DNA from: Loxodes magnus
Lineage: Eukaryota > Ciliophora > Karyorelictea > Loxodida > Loxodidae
Assembly: GCA_946699065.1 (NCBI GenBank)
Contig: CAMPDV010000138.1
Span: forward strand, 124,001-188,000
Direction: 5' to 3'
Length of the DNA stretch: 64,000 nucleotides
Shown here one piece after another: positions 1 to 13,424 of the stretch. The notes under the pieces were generated by a model, which worked only from the letters and a program-made list of their open reading frames with translations, was not told the origin of the DNA and ran no database searches. How positions within the stretch are numbered: the stretch's first letter is position 1; each line of letters starts with the position of its first letter. Made by a program: the position numbers and the translations under genes.

Positions 1-1200
1 TTTGAATAGAGTCCTTTCTTTCTCATCACATAATGAAATTGCTTTTCCCTTTTTTTCCGAACTCAATCTTCCAGTTCTTCCAATTCTGTGCAAGTATTTT
101 TCCTTTATTTTAGGTAATTAAAAATTGATGACATTATTGACAAAAAGAAGATCTAGCCCACGACCAGCCAAATCAGTAGCGAGTAAAACTTAATGATCTC
201 CGTTCTAAAAGCTCTGCATGTTTTCAAATCTTTTAGCTTGCGATATATCACCATGGACTTCGCTAAAGCTTCATTCGGGTTTTATTTATTCCAATAGTTT
301 TTTAATTTGAAAGCATTTTTTCTTAGAGTTAAAAAATACGATTGATTTCTTCTTAATAACTTGATAAAGAGCAACCTCTCTAGGTATATTTTTGATTCTT
401 ACCATAAGTTATTGGATATCAGGTATAGCTTAATTTTCTATTATCTCAGGATCTTTTACGAACTTGTTAAATGATTTATCGATTGTTGCTGAAAATAGCA
501 AGACTTATGCTGCATGCTAATCTTTTATTTAATCAATTATGATCTGAAGATCTTCGTAGAATCCACTTTCGAGAAGCTTATCTGCTTCATCGAGTACTAT
601 GTGATAGATTTTTTAAAGCACAGGTATTTCATTAAACCAATTTTTGAAAATTAATCCAAGTCTACCAGGAGTTCCAATGATAAAGCACTATTTTTCTTAC
701 TGCTGTAATATTTCCTTCTATTTTTCAGGCTCAGTATTGCCTCCAATTATAAATAGTTACTCTAAACCTCCACCCAAGTTGTTTAATAGCTATTTAAGCA
801 TTTCAAAGCATTATTTACCCAACTCTCTAGTAGGAGTAATAATAAGAGTGCAAATCTATTTATCTTCATTTTCCCTGTTAGTAAACATTTTTTGTATTAT
901 AGGTAGAAGAAATGCATTTGTTTTTCCACTGCCAGTAACTGCATTTGCAATTAAATCTTTTCCCTTAAGGATAATAGGAATAGCTTACTACTAAATTTAG
1001 GTAGGATAGTAGAAATTTAAGTCTTCACATACTTTACTTATTTTTCTAGACAGGCCTAACTGCATAAATGAGCAAATGTTTATGGGTTTTGCAACTTTCC
1101 TTTTCTTAACTATTTACCCACTATTCTTAACTTTACTCGAGAAGCTCCAACTCTATAAGTCTTCCTATAATTCTTAGAAGAATTTAGCCTTAGAAGACAT
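1..1200 (-). CDS. DEAD-box ATP-dependent RNA helicase (3' end beyond window)
   Basis: ATP-driven RNA unwinding enzyme of helicase superfamily 2, probably in RNA processing or ribosome assembly. Read with UAA/UAG as Gln, 400 codons are open from ATG at 1200 to the window edge. Motifs in order: Q-motif region with PTQIQ near residue 72; motif I AVTGSGKT at 87-94; PTREL (Ia); GTPGR (Ib); DEAD at 204-207; SAT at 237-239; [10 protein letters not shown] (V); HRIGRTGR (VI) at 371-378. All key residues are intact, so it should be active. One in-frame UGA (context [14 protein letters not shown]) is read as Trp. The order and the motif IV-V region resemble the Drs1/DDX27-like group, but I cannot assign the ortholog. 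The neighbour ATG101 lies about 0.7 kb upstream on the same strand. Single copy in this window; no intron seen. Confidence 0.95.
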
Positions 1201-1918
1201 TTTAATTAATTTAATTCCCTCAACTTAAATCTATAAATCCTTCTTTAATTTAAATCACTTCCAGAACTCAATTTTTGTTTTTATTACCTTTTAATTTTAA
1301 CCTATCAACTTCTACAGAACTATAGCGATAAGGCTCTACTATATAAAGTCTATTTCTGCCTTTTCTAGATAAAAAATCCTTCAATTATTAAAGCGTATTA
1401 TCTTGTTTATTGATTTTAGATAATATTAGGAGTAGATTGAATCCTTCAAGGCGCAAAAATTGAAAAGATATAATTTTAAATATATATTTATTTATTTAAA
1501 GGAAATAAGAAATAAATTAGTTTTCTAGCTTAATTTAGAGAAATATCATCTTAAATTATAAAAATCAGACTGAAGAAAAGAAAAATTTACATTAAATAGA
1601 CTACTTAAATAAATATTTTATAGCAATGCACTTTAAATAAACTTGGAAGGAAGAGTTAATAAGTAATTACAGCTTAATAAATTTCAATTTTATTAGAATT
1701 GTTAAGATGCTGATTTATTCTAAATGAAGATGCAAGTTATTATAAAATAGTAAAAACAATAGAAAGAATTGCTTTTCTTTTTTTCTTAATTTTTTTACTA
1801 TAAAGTTAAGGGTATTTTAGAAGGTAAAAAGGTTTGGAACAAATATAGCTAACATTTTAACTTTAAAAGAGAAAGAAATAATTCTATAATATATTTAAAT
1901 TGTTCAGCAGACAACGAA
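1201..1918. other. Intergenic region between helicase and ATG101
   Basis: AT-rich spacer holding the 5' flank of the helicase and the 3' flank of ATG101, both on the minus strand. I see no coding stretch, RNA gene or repeat shared with the rest of the window. Confidence 0.6.
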
Positions 1919-2524
1919 TCAAGAGTTGTTATGAATTATCATTGGATTTTTTAAAATGTATTCCATCAGTCCGCCTTCATTTTTTCCAAAGTTTATTTCG
2001 TAAGGGTAAGTAATTGCAACGTCTTCTTGAGTTTCAAAATTTGGAATATGATCAAATCTTTCATTAATTTTAGATATAATATCAAGCAATCGTTCCTTCA
2101 CCCCTTCACTCAATGTACTTAGTCTTTATTTCCGTTCTTCTTCAGTTTTTACTTCAAAATATTGAGGCATCACTTAGACTTAAATTGACCACATTTCAAA
2201 AGGAATTTTCTCAGTTTGCTTGTAGAATAAAAATGACTTTTTTTGCTTAGTAGTGAAAAGTATCAAGTTAATCTCGCACTCTAGTTGGCTTTTCTTAACA
2301 ACAAAATCTTCAAATTCTTAAAGTTTATCTTAAATGTATTTGTCACTCTACATATCATCACATGCTAGATAAACGATATTAAGCATCTAAGATTCGCGTT
2401 GAAACGGAATAGTCTAGCCAAGTTCTCTTTAAAACAAGATTGAATTGAATAAGATATAGAGTACTTCTTTTAGCTAAGAGATTTCCATGTTCAAGGGCTT
2501 TAATTGATAGTGCACACAATTCAT
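1919..2524 (-). CDS. ATG101: Autophagy-related protein 101 (HORMA-fold ULK/Atg1 complex subunit)
   Basis: ATG101 pairs with ATG13 in the ULK1/Atg1 kinase complex that starts autophagosome formation. The ORF is 201 codons from ATG at 2524 to TGA at 1919; the family is about 218 aa in human. With UAA/UAG as Gln it is continuous and contains no in-frame UGA before the stop. Family signatures visible: RELGQTIPFQRES near the N-terminus (human RSTGKFHYKKEG region), the core block IPFEMWSIQVQVMP (human IPWEVWTVKVHV), the helix with INERFDHIPNFET, and the terminal strand YPYEINF. The human WF finger (W-P-F just before the core block) is not conserved; the aligned residues here read LFY. Intronless and single copy in the window. 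Confidence 0.92.
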
Positions 2525-5500
2525 TTTGTTATATATTTATAAAATAATAAAGAATTTAAATAATTTCAACTCATTTTCTACATTATAACTCCTCAATTTA
2601 AACCAATACTTCTTCCTTGCTTGGCTTAATTTTATAAATCTGAATGATGACTTTTATTTTTTTAATTTGATGATAATTAAAGAGACCATTTATTGAAAAT
2701 ATTGCTTTAGGTACTTAATTAGTTATATCTTTGCTTATTTAGGAGATACTAATAAATTAACAGAATCTTTTCAGGAACTTTTGTCAAGATTATGATTTAA
2801 AATAATTTGCAGTTTTGCATTCTAAAATTTTCAATAATAAAATAATTTGATGTTTTATTTAAAAAAATTAAAATTAAATGTAAAAGCAACATAATAAAAG
2901 ATAATAATAAGCGAAAGAATCACAAACTAGATATAAATTAATAATTAATTAAAAAGATATCTCATAATTTAGATCTTCTCTATTAAGATTATTATAAATA
3001 ATTTATTTCCTTTATTATTATCTCTTATATTGAATTATTAGTATCAATGTAAATCATTTGATTTAATATTGGTAGTGGTATATAATTCACAATCTTTATT
3101 ATAAAGTGAATTAGTTAATATACTATAAAATAAAAGTTATAGTCGCTTAATTATTAAGATGATTCTGCAATTTTTTGTTAGTCATACTTGAAACTTTGCT
3201 GCTTGAGATGAATGGATAATTTTGTTCCTTCTTGAAATGTATTACATAAAGCTTTCAATCATCATTTACTTTAATTATTAATTTTAATGCTTATGTCTCT
3301 TTTAATTGTTCTCCTTATTTACTTAAATTTTTAAAAATTTTTGCTGAATAGTACTTGCTCAACATGTTAAAATAAACTTAAACTGCTTAAGTTAGAATAG
3401 AATTTAAATTTATATAAAAAATAGGAAAAATTAATTTTAATTAAAATTAGCCTATATAATAAACTTAGAATTTAGGTATTAGATCTTATGCTTTTTATTT
3501 AAATTTATTATAATTTTAGGATTTCTTTAAAACATCCAAATGGGCTTAATGCAATAATGATTTTTTACAGCATTTTATAGGAACTAAATCTAAATATACG
3601 CTTATCAAATTTATCTTATGAGATTGCTTCGCTAATTCCTTTAATTATTTTATTTTTATAGCACTATCTGATTTTTCTAGTTTTATTAAACAAATTTTAT
3701 CTAGCAAAAAATAAAAATTTCTTTAGCTTTAGTAGGTTTATAAGAAGACAGCACTTAGTTATATTAGTTTAATTTAAGATATTTTTAATAAGCTATTAAA
3801 TTAATTTGTATATATAATAAATTATTAAGTTTTATTTAATAATTCATTACTTTTTATGTTTTCTTCAACTTTATAAGTCTGCATATCATAAATATCTCTT
3901 ATTTCGTAATTTGGTTCTTATGTTTTTTAAAACTAAAAGAGTGAAAGCAAGTTTTCTTATTTAATTCTCTATTTGGAGATATTTATGTTACATTTATTTC
4001 TAAGAAGAATAAACATTTTTAAATTTGAATATAATTGAAAGAAGGAACATTTTTATATATTTAACTATTAGAGTAATAAAGAAAACTTATTATTGTTTTT
4101 ATCTAATTACCCCTAAATACATCATAGGGTATATAAGGAAAATAATAATATCCTTAAAATCATAAAAGATAAATCTGAAGCAGATGTAATATAATCCTCT
4201 TTAATGGCATATATCAAATCCTTGTCTTTATACTTTTAAACTTATTTATTGTTACAGAAACTTATCCTCAGAAGTAGTTTCTTTAACTCTATTAAATAGT
4301 TTATATCTATGTATTCTAAGATTTTTTCTTTTAATTATAGAAAGTCTAAAGTCAATCCATTTTATATTAAATAAATTTAGTCTAGAGTATAAAGGAGGAA
4401 ATTAGTGTTACTCTTTTAATTTTAATAAGCAAAATAAAAAATAAATAAGAGAGCACTTAATATATTTAATAGATATAATAAAAACTCTTTTAAATTTAAT
4501 TAATAAAAACAGCTTCTAGGTGATATATAATTCAATTCTAGCTGAAAAATATAGTGAAAAATGACTTTATTATAAATATTTTTTGTATTTAATTATTTAA
4601 CATATGAAATATAAGCTGATCATCTGGCTTAATGGAATTATCTTAATTAGAATAGCTAAGAAGCTAATATTAATTCGTTGATGTTTTAATTATTTAAATT
4701 GTATATAATTTATTTTATATAAATATATTTATTATTAATATAATACACTTAATACTACTATATCTTAATTATACATCTACCATGTTCTTTATAGAGATAG
4801 CTATTTAGCTAAATTTAAAAGTATCTACTAAAGCTTTATTTTATATATGTTTGCACGATTATTTGATATCTTTTGCAATACTTAGTAAATTTGAATATTC
4901 GTTCTAGCTAAAGTACTATTTGAATATGATTTTAATGCTAATAAATTTAATAAATAGCCTTTCATTCCTTAAGTGCTATATTTATCAATTTACGTAAAGA
5001 AGAAAAATTAATAATAATAGAATATGTAAATTATAAAGTTATAAAAAGAATGGTATATTTCCATTAGTTATATACAATAAGATAAACTAAAAGGAAATAA
5101 AATCACATAAATATCACTAGTTACAATATAATCATCTCTAAATCAAAAGTTATATTTATTATTATAAAGGTAAATTTATTACAAAAGAGTGATATAATCC
5201 ATTATTCTCATTTTTATCTTTAGAACATACCTACATAAGCTTAAATTTATTAAAAAGGATTAAGTTACTTTTTATTAAAGAATTTAGATAATTTTAGCAT
5301 TTTAATTCGTTGTGTGCCTTTACTAAAAAATTAATAACTAATAAGAGGGAATAAATAAACAATAATTTTTAAATAGATAAGATAAAATAAAAAACATTTA
5401 TCGTATATTATTTGAAAGCTAAATAGAAGCATTAGTATAATAAATGAAATACTTGAATATTATAATTAGATATATTACTTTATAAATTTAAGAATTTACC

Positions 5501-5900
5501 TTTAAATATAATTTTTCATTAGTAGTTAAAAATTATTATTCATATATACTTGTAAAAATATTTAATTTTTATATTTTATTTACAAATATTAACTCTATCA
5601 CTTTAATTTAGATAACCTTCCCATTAAAGAAGATTATATCTTTAAATAACAATTAATTCCTTTTTAAAGAGGAAATTAATTATATGTCTTCATTGTTTGG
5701 TTATTAGTGTAGAAAATATTTTTCTCTATCACCAAGATACGTTATAATTTAAATCAATGAACTGGATTAGAAGGACTCTTTTATAAATTTGTCTTGAAAT
5801 ATTTGTTATACATTAAGAATCCAAATTAATTTAATTTTAATTTAAACTTAATTTCTTAAGCTAATATTAAGAATTTATAAAAAGCTACTATTAAATATAT
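2525..5900. other. Gene-free AT-rich region
   Basis: About 3.4 kb of extreme AT content with stops, including UGA, dense in all frames. I find no coding stretch, structured RNA or copy of the repeats described elsewhere. Confidence 0.55.
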
Positions 5901-8039
5901 AAATTTTATATGAATAAAATAAATTGTAATAATTTCTTAATCTAAAATTTTAAATAAATTTAATATTAAAGAATAACAAACTAAAAATTTCAGAAATTAC
6001 TAACTATCTGCCCTGGCTTAAGAGATAAAGAAAAAAGTTAAAAATTTAAATATAAAAATTTTAATTATTTTTTTCTTAGTGTTCTTAAAAGAAAGGATTA
6101 AAGCAAAAATGTTTTATTGCTATGGTTAATAAGAAAAAATAAAAAGAAAATAGAAATTATATATATTAAATAATTAAAATTTAAGTTAATTAATACTAAG
6201 ATTATCTTAAATTGTCTATAAATAACTTATCAAAGCCATCAAATTCTTTTAAAATAATTACAATAGAATCAATTATTTAAATATAACTAAAGCATCCTTT
6301 TAGATAAAATATTTAAAAGTTAAATAAAATTTAAATAAATAGATAAAGATTTTAACCTTTTTAATTATCATTAAAGGATATAAAATTTTATTAATTTTCT
6401 TTTTTTTTAATAGATTTTTAATTATTTCAAGTATTTGTTTTAACAACATCCCACTAATTAAAAAATACAATTTTTTATATTTTTATTTTAGCGGATTAAT
6501 TTAAGTCTATTTTTATAAACATTTCTAAGAAAAAAAGATATAAGTCTAATTTTCTAATATTATGATATTTTATATTTATTAATTAAAAAAATGAAAAAAA
6601 AAATTTAAAATTACAGTTCATTATTTCTATTTATTGGTCTTTTAAAAAATAAAAAATAACTATATACTCACATAGAAAATAATTAAATCATTAAGAATTT
6701 AAAGATAAACATGAGTTTGAACTTTATATTTAAATACCTATTTCAGTATTTCTAAGGAAGTTCTATTTGAGTTGCAATAAATTAAATTTAAATTTTCTAA
6801 ACATAATTGTAAATAAAATTTCTTATTATGATTAAGTTTCTAAATTAAAAATTATGAAATTTAGTTAGACAGAAAAGGACTAATAATTAAAAAATGAAAA
6901 TTATTAAATTTCTCTAATTACTCTATTTATTGTAATCTACTACCTTAATTAAATTTAAATAAATTTAAAATATATTCATTTAGTTAATATTTTCTTCTTA
7001 ATTTAACTAAATATTTGCTAGAAAAAACAATTTTAGGTATGCTAATATAATTAAATAATTATGAACGCTTTAATTAAGAAAGTGTGTTATGATTTAAGCA
7101 ATATGAAATTAAAATTTTCCTGGTGAAATTAAAATTATAAAATTTAATGGATATTAAAGAATTCTTCATAGATAAAGGAAGATAACTACAAACTGAGTTT
7201 TTAACTATAATATACAACAAACAATAATTGAATTTGAAAGCTTTTGTAGATTATAATATTAAAATAATTAGCTAGAAGCTTTTTGAAGTAGTTATTTTAA
7301 ATAAAGTGAATAATTATCTTAACTTTGCTCTAATAACCTTTTTTGCCCTTTCTATAACTAATTTATGATAAAAATAAAAAATAAATAATAAATAGCACTA
7401 AAAATATTTTAATAATAATAAATAAACTCGAAATAAAAACTTTACAAACTAAGAAATTTTGGATTGCTATTCCAAATGAGAGAAAATCTCTAGATAAAAG
7501 ATGAAGTTAAATGTAGATTTTAGTTTAGGAAAAATAAGAATTTCTAAATTTTATATAGTTAAATTATCTTAAGGTTTAAAAAAAATTAAATATCTAAATG
7601 AGAAATAATCAGATTTTATAGTATGGATTTTTCCTTGAAAATAGTTCTTTTAATTTGTCCTATAAATATATCTGATACAGATGGTTAAGCCTATAATTCA
7701 AAACTAAATAATTGAAAAATAATTATATTTATAAAAAATTTTATAATTGCTTAGTTATCAACTCATCTTATTAATATTTAAAATCACAATTAAGGCATAT
7801 ATTACTCCTATAATTTAGCAAAAATTATAAAATAATTACTCTTCAAACCTTTATCTAAGATATGAATGCTTACGATTTTTAGATAAAAAATAGAAATTTT
7901 TACAATATTAAGGATTTTTTTATTTTATGTTTCTTTAAAAAATTTTAGAATTTATTTTTTATTATAAGTTGCTTTTTTAGTTTAATGAATAAATAAATTC
8001 TTAAGATTCCTTTTAATTCTTTAATAGAGTTAGAGTTTT

Positions 8040-11000
8040 TCAAATTAGTTTGTCGTAAAAGACACCTTCACAGATTCCTCCTTTTATTAGCTTTCTTGCT
8101 CTTTGTTCGAACTCTCTTGGATTTTGCTTTATCAAATCATAAATATTTTTATTTATAAAGTCTTCAATATCCTAGTCAATAAACAATTATTTCAAGACTT
8201 CATAAATTTAAACAAGAGTTGTTTTATAACTCCAGTTTTTTAGCAAACTAAGACCTATCTCTCCTTATGAAGAAATACAAGGATGATAAACTCTATTCAA
8301 GCATTTAACTTTAAAAGGAACTTCATAAATATTTTCCGAGTCAATCACAATGATAAAATTAACTTTAGCTCCATGCCACAAAGATTTCTAATCTTTCACT
8401 TCTATTTACAATAACAAGCTTTAAATTTAATTTTTGAAACCATTGCTATCTCTTTAGCAGATTCTTTCAAGTTCATCACATTCCCTATTTCATCTTTTCT
8501 ATCTTTCCTCTTTCGTTGCTTTATATTAAACGGATTGTAAATTTTGCTATATTTTGAGTTTATAAACAAATCCATCTTCTTCAATTTTAAGTTTGTTTTT
8601 ATCAATAACTTATTTTTCTTATTTAAGTGGATTTATTAATTTTTTATTGATGTCAAAGGATGGAGGATTATATGAAGAAAATCTATCGCAAAGAATGCAA
8701 ATTATTTTATCTTTAATGGTATTATCAGGCAACTATTCTTTTATTTCAATAAGATAGCTCGTTATACATCGATTGTAGCAATCTGCACATTTGTTTCTAC
8801 TTATTTAAGCTTGAAGGATATTTTCCTCTAGTTCAATATAATTTCAGCATCCTGTACAGAAAATCTTCATTTTTTTACCATATAGAAATAACGAATTTGA
8901 ACCCCAACTCGCTTAAGTACTCAAACGTAAAATTGACTGCTTTCCATTTTAAATGCAGATTTAGCAGAATGTAATTGCCTTGTTACTCATATTAAGGTCG
9001 CAGTTAATGTTTTTACAACTTAGGCAAGAAATCTTCGTATCATTATAGCATTTTAAGCAGAAAGAGATGCTACCTTCTACCATTTCAGCTGTCAAAATAT
9101 CGAATTATTAGCAATTTTCGCATTTTAATTGAAGGTTTGCTAGTTAGATATTTACTGTTTTTCTTGCTAATTCTTCGATGTCTGGCATAATATGCTTTTA
9201 TGGAATCTAATAAACTTAAAGACAGTTTCTATTCAAGCATTATACTTTCTATTTAGTGCACTACATATATTTCAACTTATTTTCTTTTTTGCACTTCTGA
9301 TTGAGACAATCGAATAAGTCAATAATATCAGGCTAGTTAAAATATTCATTATCGAATACTTCTTTAAAAGCTTAGTAATTATCTTTAAGTTTAATGAATT
9401 TTTATTTATAATAATTTAGACACTGGCCTATAACACTTTAACTATTTACTTTTCTTTCTAATATATCATTTAGTTTTTCTTCTAATCCTGCTCTCAAATT
9501 AGCATCTCCTAATTCTCTATCAACTTCTCTTAATGCATGGATTAAAGTGACACCTAATTTTGTAGGTATATAAATTCTATTTGGATCTTATACTGTAACT
9601 AAATTATTTTCTTACAGCTTTTCTAATTAGCTACTTATTCAACCTTCAGATCCAATTTTTTTGCTTTTTAATACTTATAAAAGTTCACTTTCACTATAGA
9701 ATTTAGGAGCATTTTAATCACATTCTATTCCTGGTTTTATACTGATTATTTTGAGATTATCATGCTATGTAATTGTATGAATTCTACTAACTCTATGAGA
9801 AAAATCTTTCTAAAAGCATCCGAAAACTGAAGCTCCTTACTAAATCTTATCATAACCTCTTCCTCAGAATTCTACACCCTAAATAAATGTCTTTATTATA
9901 GTCCTTCCCTCAACCATTTATTCAGCCAGACTTGCAAAAAGATGATATACTATTAAGCAGTATAATTCGAAAATTTTTTTCCTTTAATGAACTTATTAAA
10001 ATATCTACATAAATTACTATCCATCCAAAGCTTCTAAAGGAATAATAGGCATTAAATCACCTAATTATCCATATTCGTATTACTAATTCCTTAAAATTTA
10101 GACATCTATTCTTCATTACTAGGATTAAAAAAAGGCATCTAAAAGTTCTTCATAGTTAAAGTATTTATTATGATTTTTAGCAAATGATATAGGATTTGTA
10201 ATAATTCCTTATTAATAAAGAATCTCAGCGTATCTTTAAGTATCAGCCACTTTAAGTCTCAAATATTTAGAGGCTTCTATAATTAAATCGTATGTATTAA
10301 GAGCCATTGGTCTTCTTCTATTATTTAACTCTTCCTGAATAATATCTGTTATAGGATATGCATCATTGATATGTTCTTGGAAATTTTTTCTTTCAATAAA
10401 TCTCATAAGTTCATCTTCACTATCAAATTAGACTTAAGAATATAAGCAGAGCCTTACTTTATTTGATGCTTAAACTTCAATTATCACGTAATATTTATAA
10501 AAATTATCTTTAGCTTTTATTTAGTCATATTTATCAACAATTAGTGCTAGAGCAGGAGTTAAAACAGGGCCAAACTTTAAAGGTCTTCCAGGAAGATTCA
10601 TTATATCTGAATATCTATTTAAAAGCTAACTAAATGCTATTCCAATACGTAAATCAACTTCTCTTCTAGCATTGTAATAATTGATTCAATTATTTCTTAA
10701 TCCGTGTATTTAATACTCTTCATGTCTTAACACTACTTCCAAATAGTATGAGGAAACTGTTAAAGTTTTCATTCTTCAAAAATCGAAATTTTATTTTCCC
10801 ATTTAATTCTATTAAACAACTTCGAGTATCTAACTACAAATTGACTCATTTTCTATATTATTATCCAACATAAACAAAACTTAATTAGCATCTTTAGTTA
10901 CATTCTCGATATTTTATATCTCTTATCTACTTTAGTTACTTTAAAGAATTTAAATGACGTCCTCATTAAAAAATTCAATTTCCTCATAGTCTGAAAGGAA

Positions 11001-11201
11001 TCCACGGAATTATAGTTTATACAGATGTCTTTCTACATAAACAATAGTAAGATGAGTATCATAGTCTCATAAATTACCAACTAGCTCAATGTTTTAATTA
11101 TATCTACTCTAACGTATAAATTAAAATCCAAAAGAATATTCAAAGCACTCTCTTAATGCTAGGGCGCAGTCTTGAGTTGAGCAAAAGACCACTGTATTCA
11201 T
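8040..11201 (-). CDS. Topoisomerase III-beta-like / UBC12-like E2 fusion protein, catalytic residues lost (copy 1)
   Basis: 1,053 codons from ATG at 11201 to TGA at 8040, with no intron. The TOPRIM-like domain starts MNTVVFCST: the Glu of the AEKP motif (residue 9) is Thr, and the DxDxxGEN motif reads DNNIENES at 113-120, losing the second Asp. ARREVDLRIG and FGPVLTPAL follow as in TOP3B. The active-site block SYPRTET reads TNPISFA: residue 336, Tyr336 in human TOP3B, is Asn, and the next Arg is Ile. The IYIPTKLGVTLIHAL block and a CxxC zinc array (about 632-880) match TOP3B closely. Residues about 900-1053 are a UBC12-type E2 fold (VYHPCISSQGEI..., ending near RKLIKGG); the Cys of GNVCLNIL is Gly983. 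No Met lies between the zinc array and the E2 domain, so it is not a separate gene. Eight in-frame UGA read as Trp. Probably a pseudoenzyme or scaffold; function unknown. Confidence 0.9.
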
Positions 11202-12870
11202 TTTTATAATTAAATCTATTTGACTAACTTAAATAGAAAACTTTAAAAACCTATCAATAAATAATCGCTTTTAATTAAATATTTAAGCTGAAAATATGAA
11301 ATGGAAGATTCTCTAAATAAATGCGATATTTTACATTTACTTTCAGATCTTATGAAATAACTACAATATTCTAGCTATTTGATTCTATTTAATCAAATCT
11401 TCATTTGCAAGGTCTAAAAATTTACTATTTTTGGAAAATATTTCATTTTCTTAGATAGTATATTCAAATATATTTGAGATCTTATTACCCTAAAATAAAT
11501 TAATATAGCACATCTAACAATCCATATAATTTTTTACGTTTTTATGTATTACTAAAATTAAGAAAGAAGCAATAATTAAAGCTTTTATAAAATATCTAGA
11601 TTTCATGTGAGTTAAGTGACTAGATTTTAATAAGTAAAAACCTTTAACTTTTAGTATATTAAGGATATTTCTCTTTCTTATAAAGTTATTTAGCTAAACA
11701 TTAATTTAGTTTTCTTTTTTCATTATCATTTACTTTTCATCTATTCTTTTCGAATTGCAATGCTCTATTAATTTATAAGCATCTTTCTTTTAATTTAATA
11801 TATAAAAAATATAATTCAATCATCATTATCAACAATAGCTCTAAACTCATTAATCTTAATATTTAGAAGTATAACTTAAATTAATTTTTATAATTAAGAG
11901 AAGATAATAAATTAACTTAGATTTATCTATAAAAATATGAAGAAAAAATTAAAAATAAAGATAGGATCATATTAGCTTAAAGGTATACTTAGATTATACT
12001 AATTAAGTCAATAAGATCTAATTAATAATTTATCTTTTATATTTAACAAATATTAATAACAATAGCTTCCAATTTTATTTTATTCCTTCTTATGAGAAAA
12101 CAACTGAATAGCCAAAACTCTCTCTATTTTATAATTAAAAAGTAGTTTTTCTTGCTATTTCCAAATTCTTTTCATATAAAAAGGATTTAATAATAATAAA
12201 AATGATTATACTTGTTCATTAATAAATAAATGAATGTAATGATTTGATAGTAAATTAAATAGACTAAGAAAAGTAGAATCTAAATAAAGCATAAAAATCT
12301 CACATCAACATTTTAATAAAGCATTTTATACTTTCTTTTAGCAAATAAGTAATTTCCCCTTTATTAATAGATCTTGCTATTTAACTTTTATTTATGAATC
12401 ATATGCTCTTTATGACTTCATCAAATATATTTTTAATTTTCTTAAGCAAACTTAATAACCAATTGAAGGAAGCTTTAAGGTTCCATTATCTAAATAAAAA
12501 TTAGAAAACTTAATAAAAATAATTGTTTACAGTTTACTTTAACTAATTATTAGCATATATCCATAAAGTATCTAATAGACATAAAGGGTTGTTTTAATCA
12601 ATATATTGTAATAATAATTAATAAGCGTGAATATAAAGAATCAAAAGAATATGAAAATAATAATAAAATATTTTATTAGATATTTCACACTATTATTTAA
12701 ATTTAAAGCAAAGCTTCTTATAAGATTGCATTATACTAAATTAAAATTATAGTAAAAGATAAACTAGAAAATCTTATTTTTATTTATAAATAAATATCTA
12801 ATTTTTTAAAATTTTAAGTTATTTTAGTAATTTTATCTTTTAATCAGTTTATTAGTTTAATTTTAATGAA
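10975..12870. repeat. Source block of recent duplication (copy at 53,370-55,255)
   Basis: The first roughly 77 codons of the TOP3B-UBC12 gene plus 1.67 kb of its upstream flank recur at 53,370-55,255 with only a few differences per hundred bases. The copy leaves this homology at a run of attttaa and continues with sequence matching 14,640 onward, so 12,870-14,640 is missing in the copy. Confidence 0.85.
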
Positions 12871-13424
12871 TCAGATAAAAATAAAAAAAGTATATAATAA
12901 AGAGACTTGAAAATTTAAATATTAATGTGTTTGATATAGGCTCTTATTAAATTAAAAATCCTTAAAGTAAGTTATTGTATACATGGTTATTAAGATCTTA
13001 TTAACTTTAATTTAAATTATTCCTATATTTACTTAATTTTTTAATATTCATATTTTATCTATAATTTTTCTTGATTTTATGATACAATTATGTAAAGTTT
13101 TTATTTATTTCAGAACAAAGTATCACTTCTTTTTTTTAATTTTAGATAAAAATATATAAAAAGGAGTATTGTAAAGAAATTTAAAGAAGCACATTCTAAA
13201 ATTTTTTATTTTATTTACAATAAATCTAAATTTTCTCTAAATAGTTTGTCATATAAGTTATTTTCATAGATCTTCCTTTTATTTGTTCTATTGTACTTTT
13301 TTCTACAATTTTTAGCTTTTTTTATATATTTTTATTGTAAATTATTTAAAAATCATAATTATTATTTAACTGTATCGTCATTCTTATACTTATTTCTTTT
13401 TTTTAATTTAAATAAGGAAAAAAA
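11202..13424. other. AT-rich region upstream of TOP3B-UBC12 copy 1
   Basis: Non-coding region that holds the 5' flank of the fusion gene. It recurs almost unchanged at 53,600-55,255 and in diverged form at 27,545-29,700 and downstream of 42,590. I see no gene or promoter element I can name. Confidence 0.55.

Noticed and set aside
644-994. Plus-strand 116-codon ORF under the standard code
   Set aside because: Antisense shadow of the DEAD-box helicase, whose motifs lie on the minus strand.
8040-8500. A separate UBC12 gene downstream of TOP3B
   Set aside because: No Met codon lies in frame between the zinc array and the E2 domain, and the linker is conserved in frame in both copies.
8402-8605. 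67-codon minus ORF inside the fusion gene (also 24,748-24,948)
   Set aside because: Out of frame with the conserved linker/E2 sequence; it looks open only because this frame lacks UAA/UAG.
8040-11201. Reading the fusion gene as a pseudogene because of its many stop codons
   Set aside because: All UAA/UAG fall where Gln fits and UGA where Trp fits; both copies are divisible by three from ATG to UGA.
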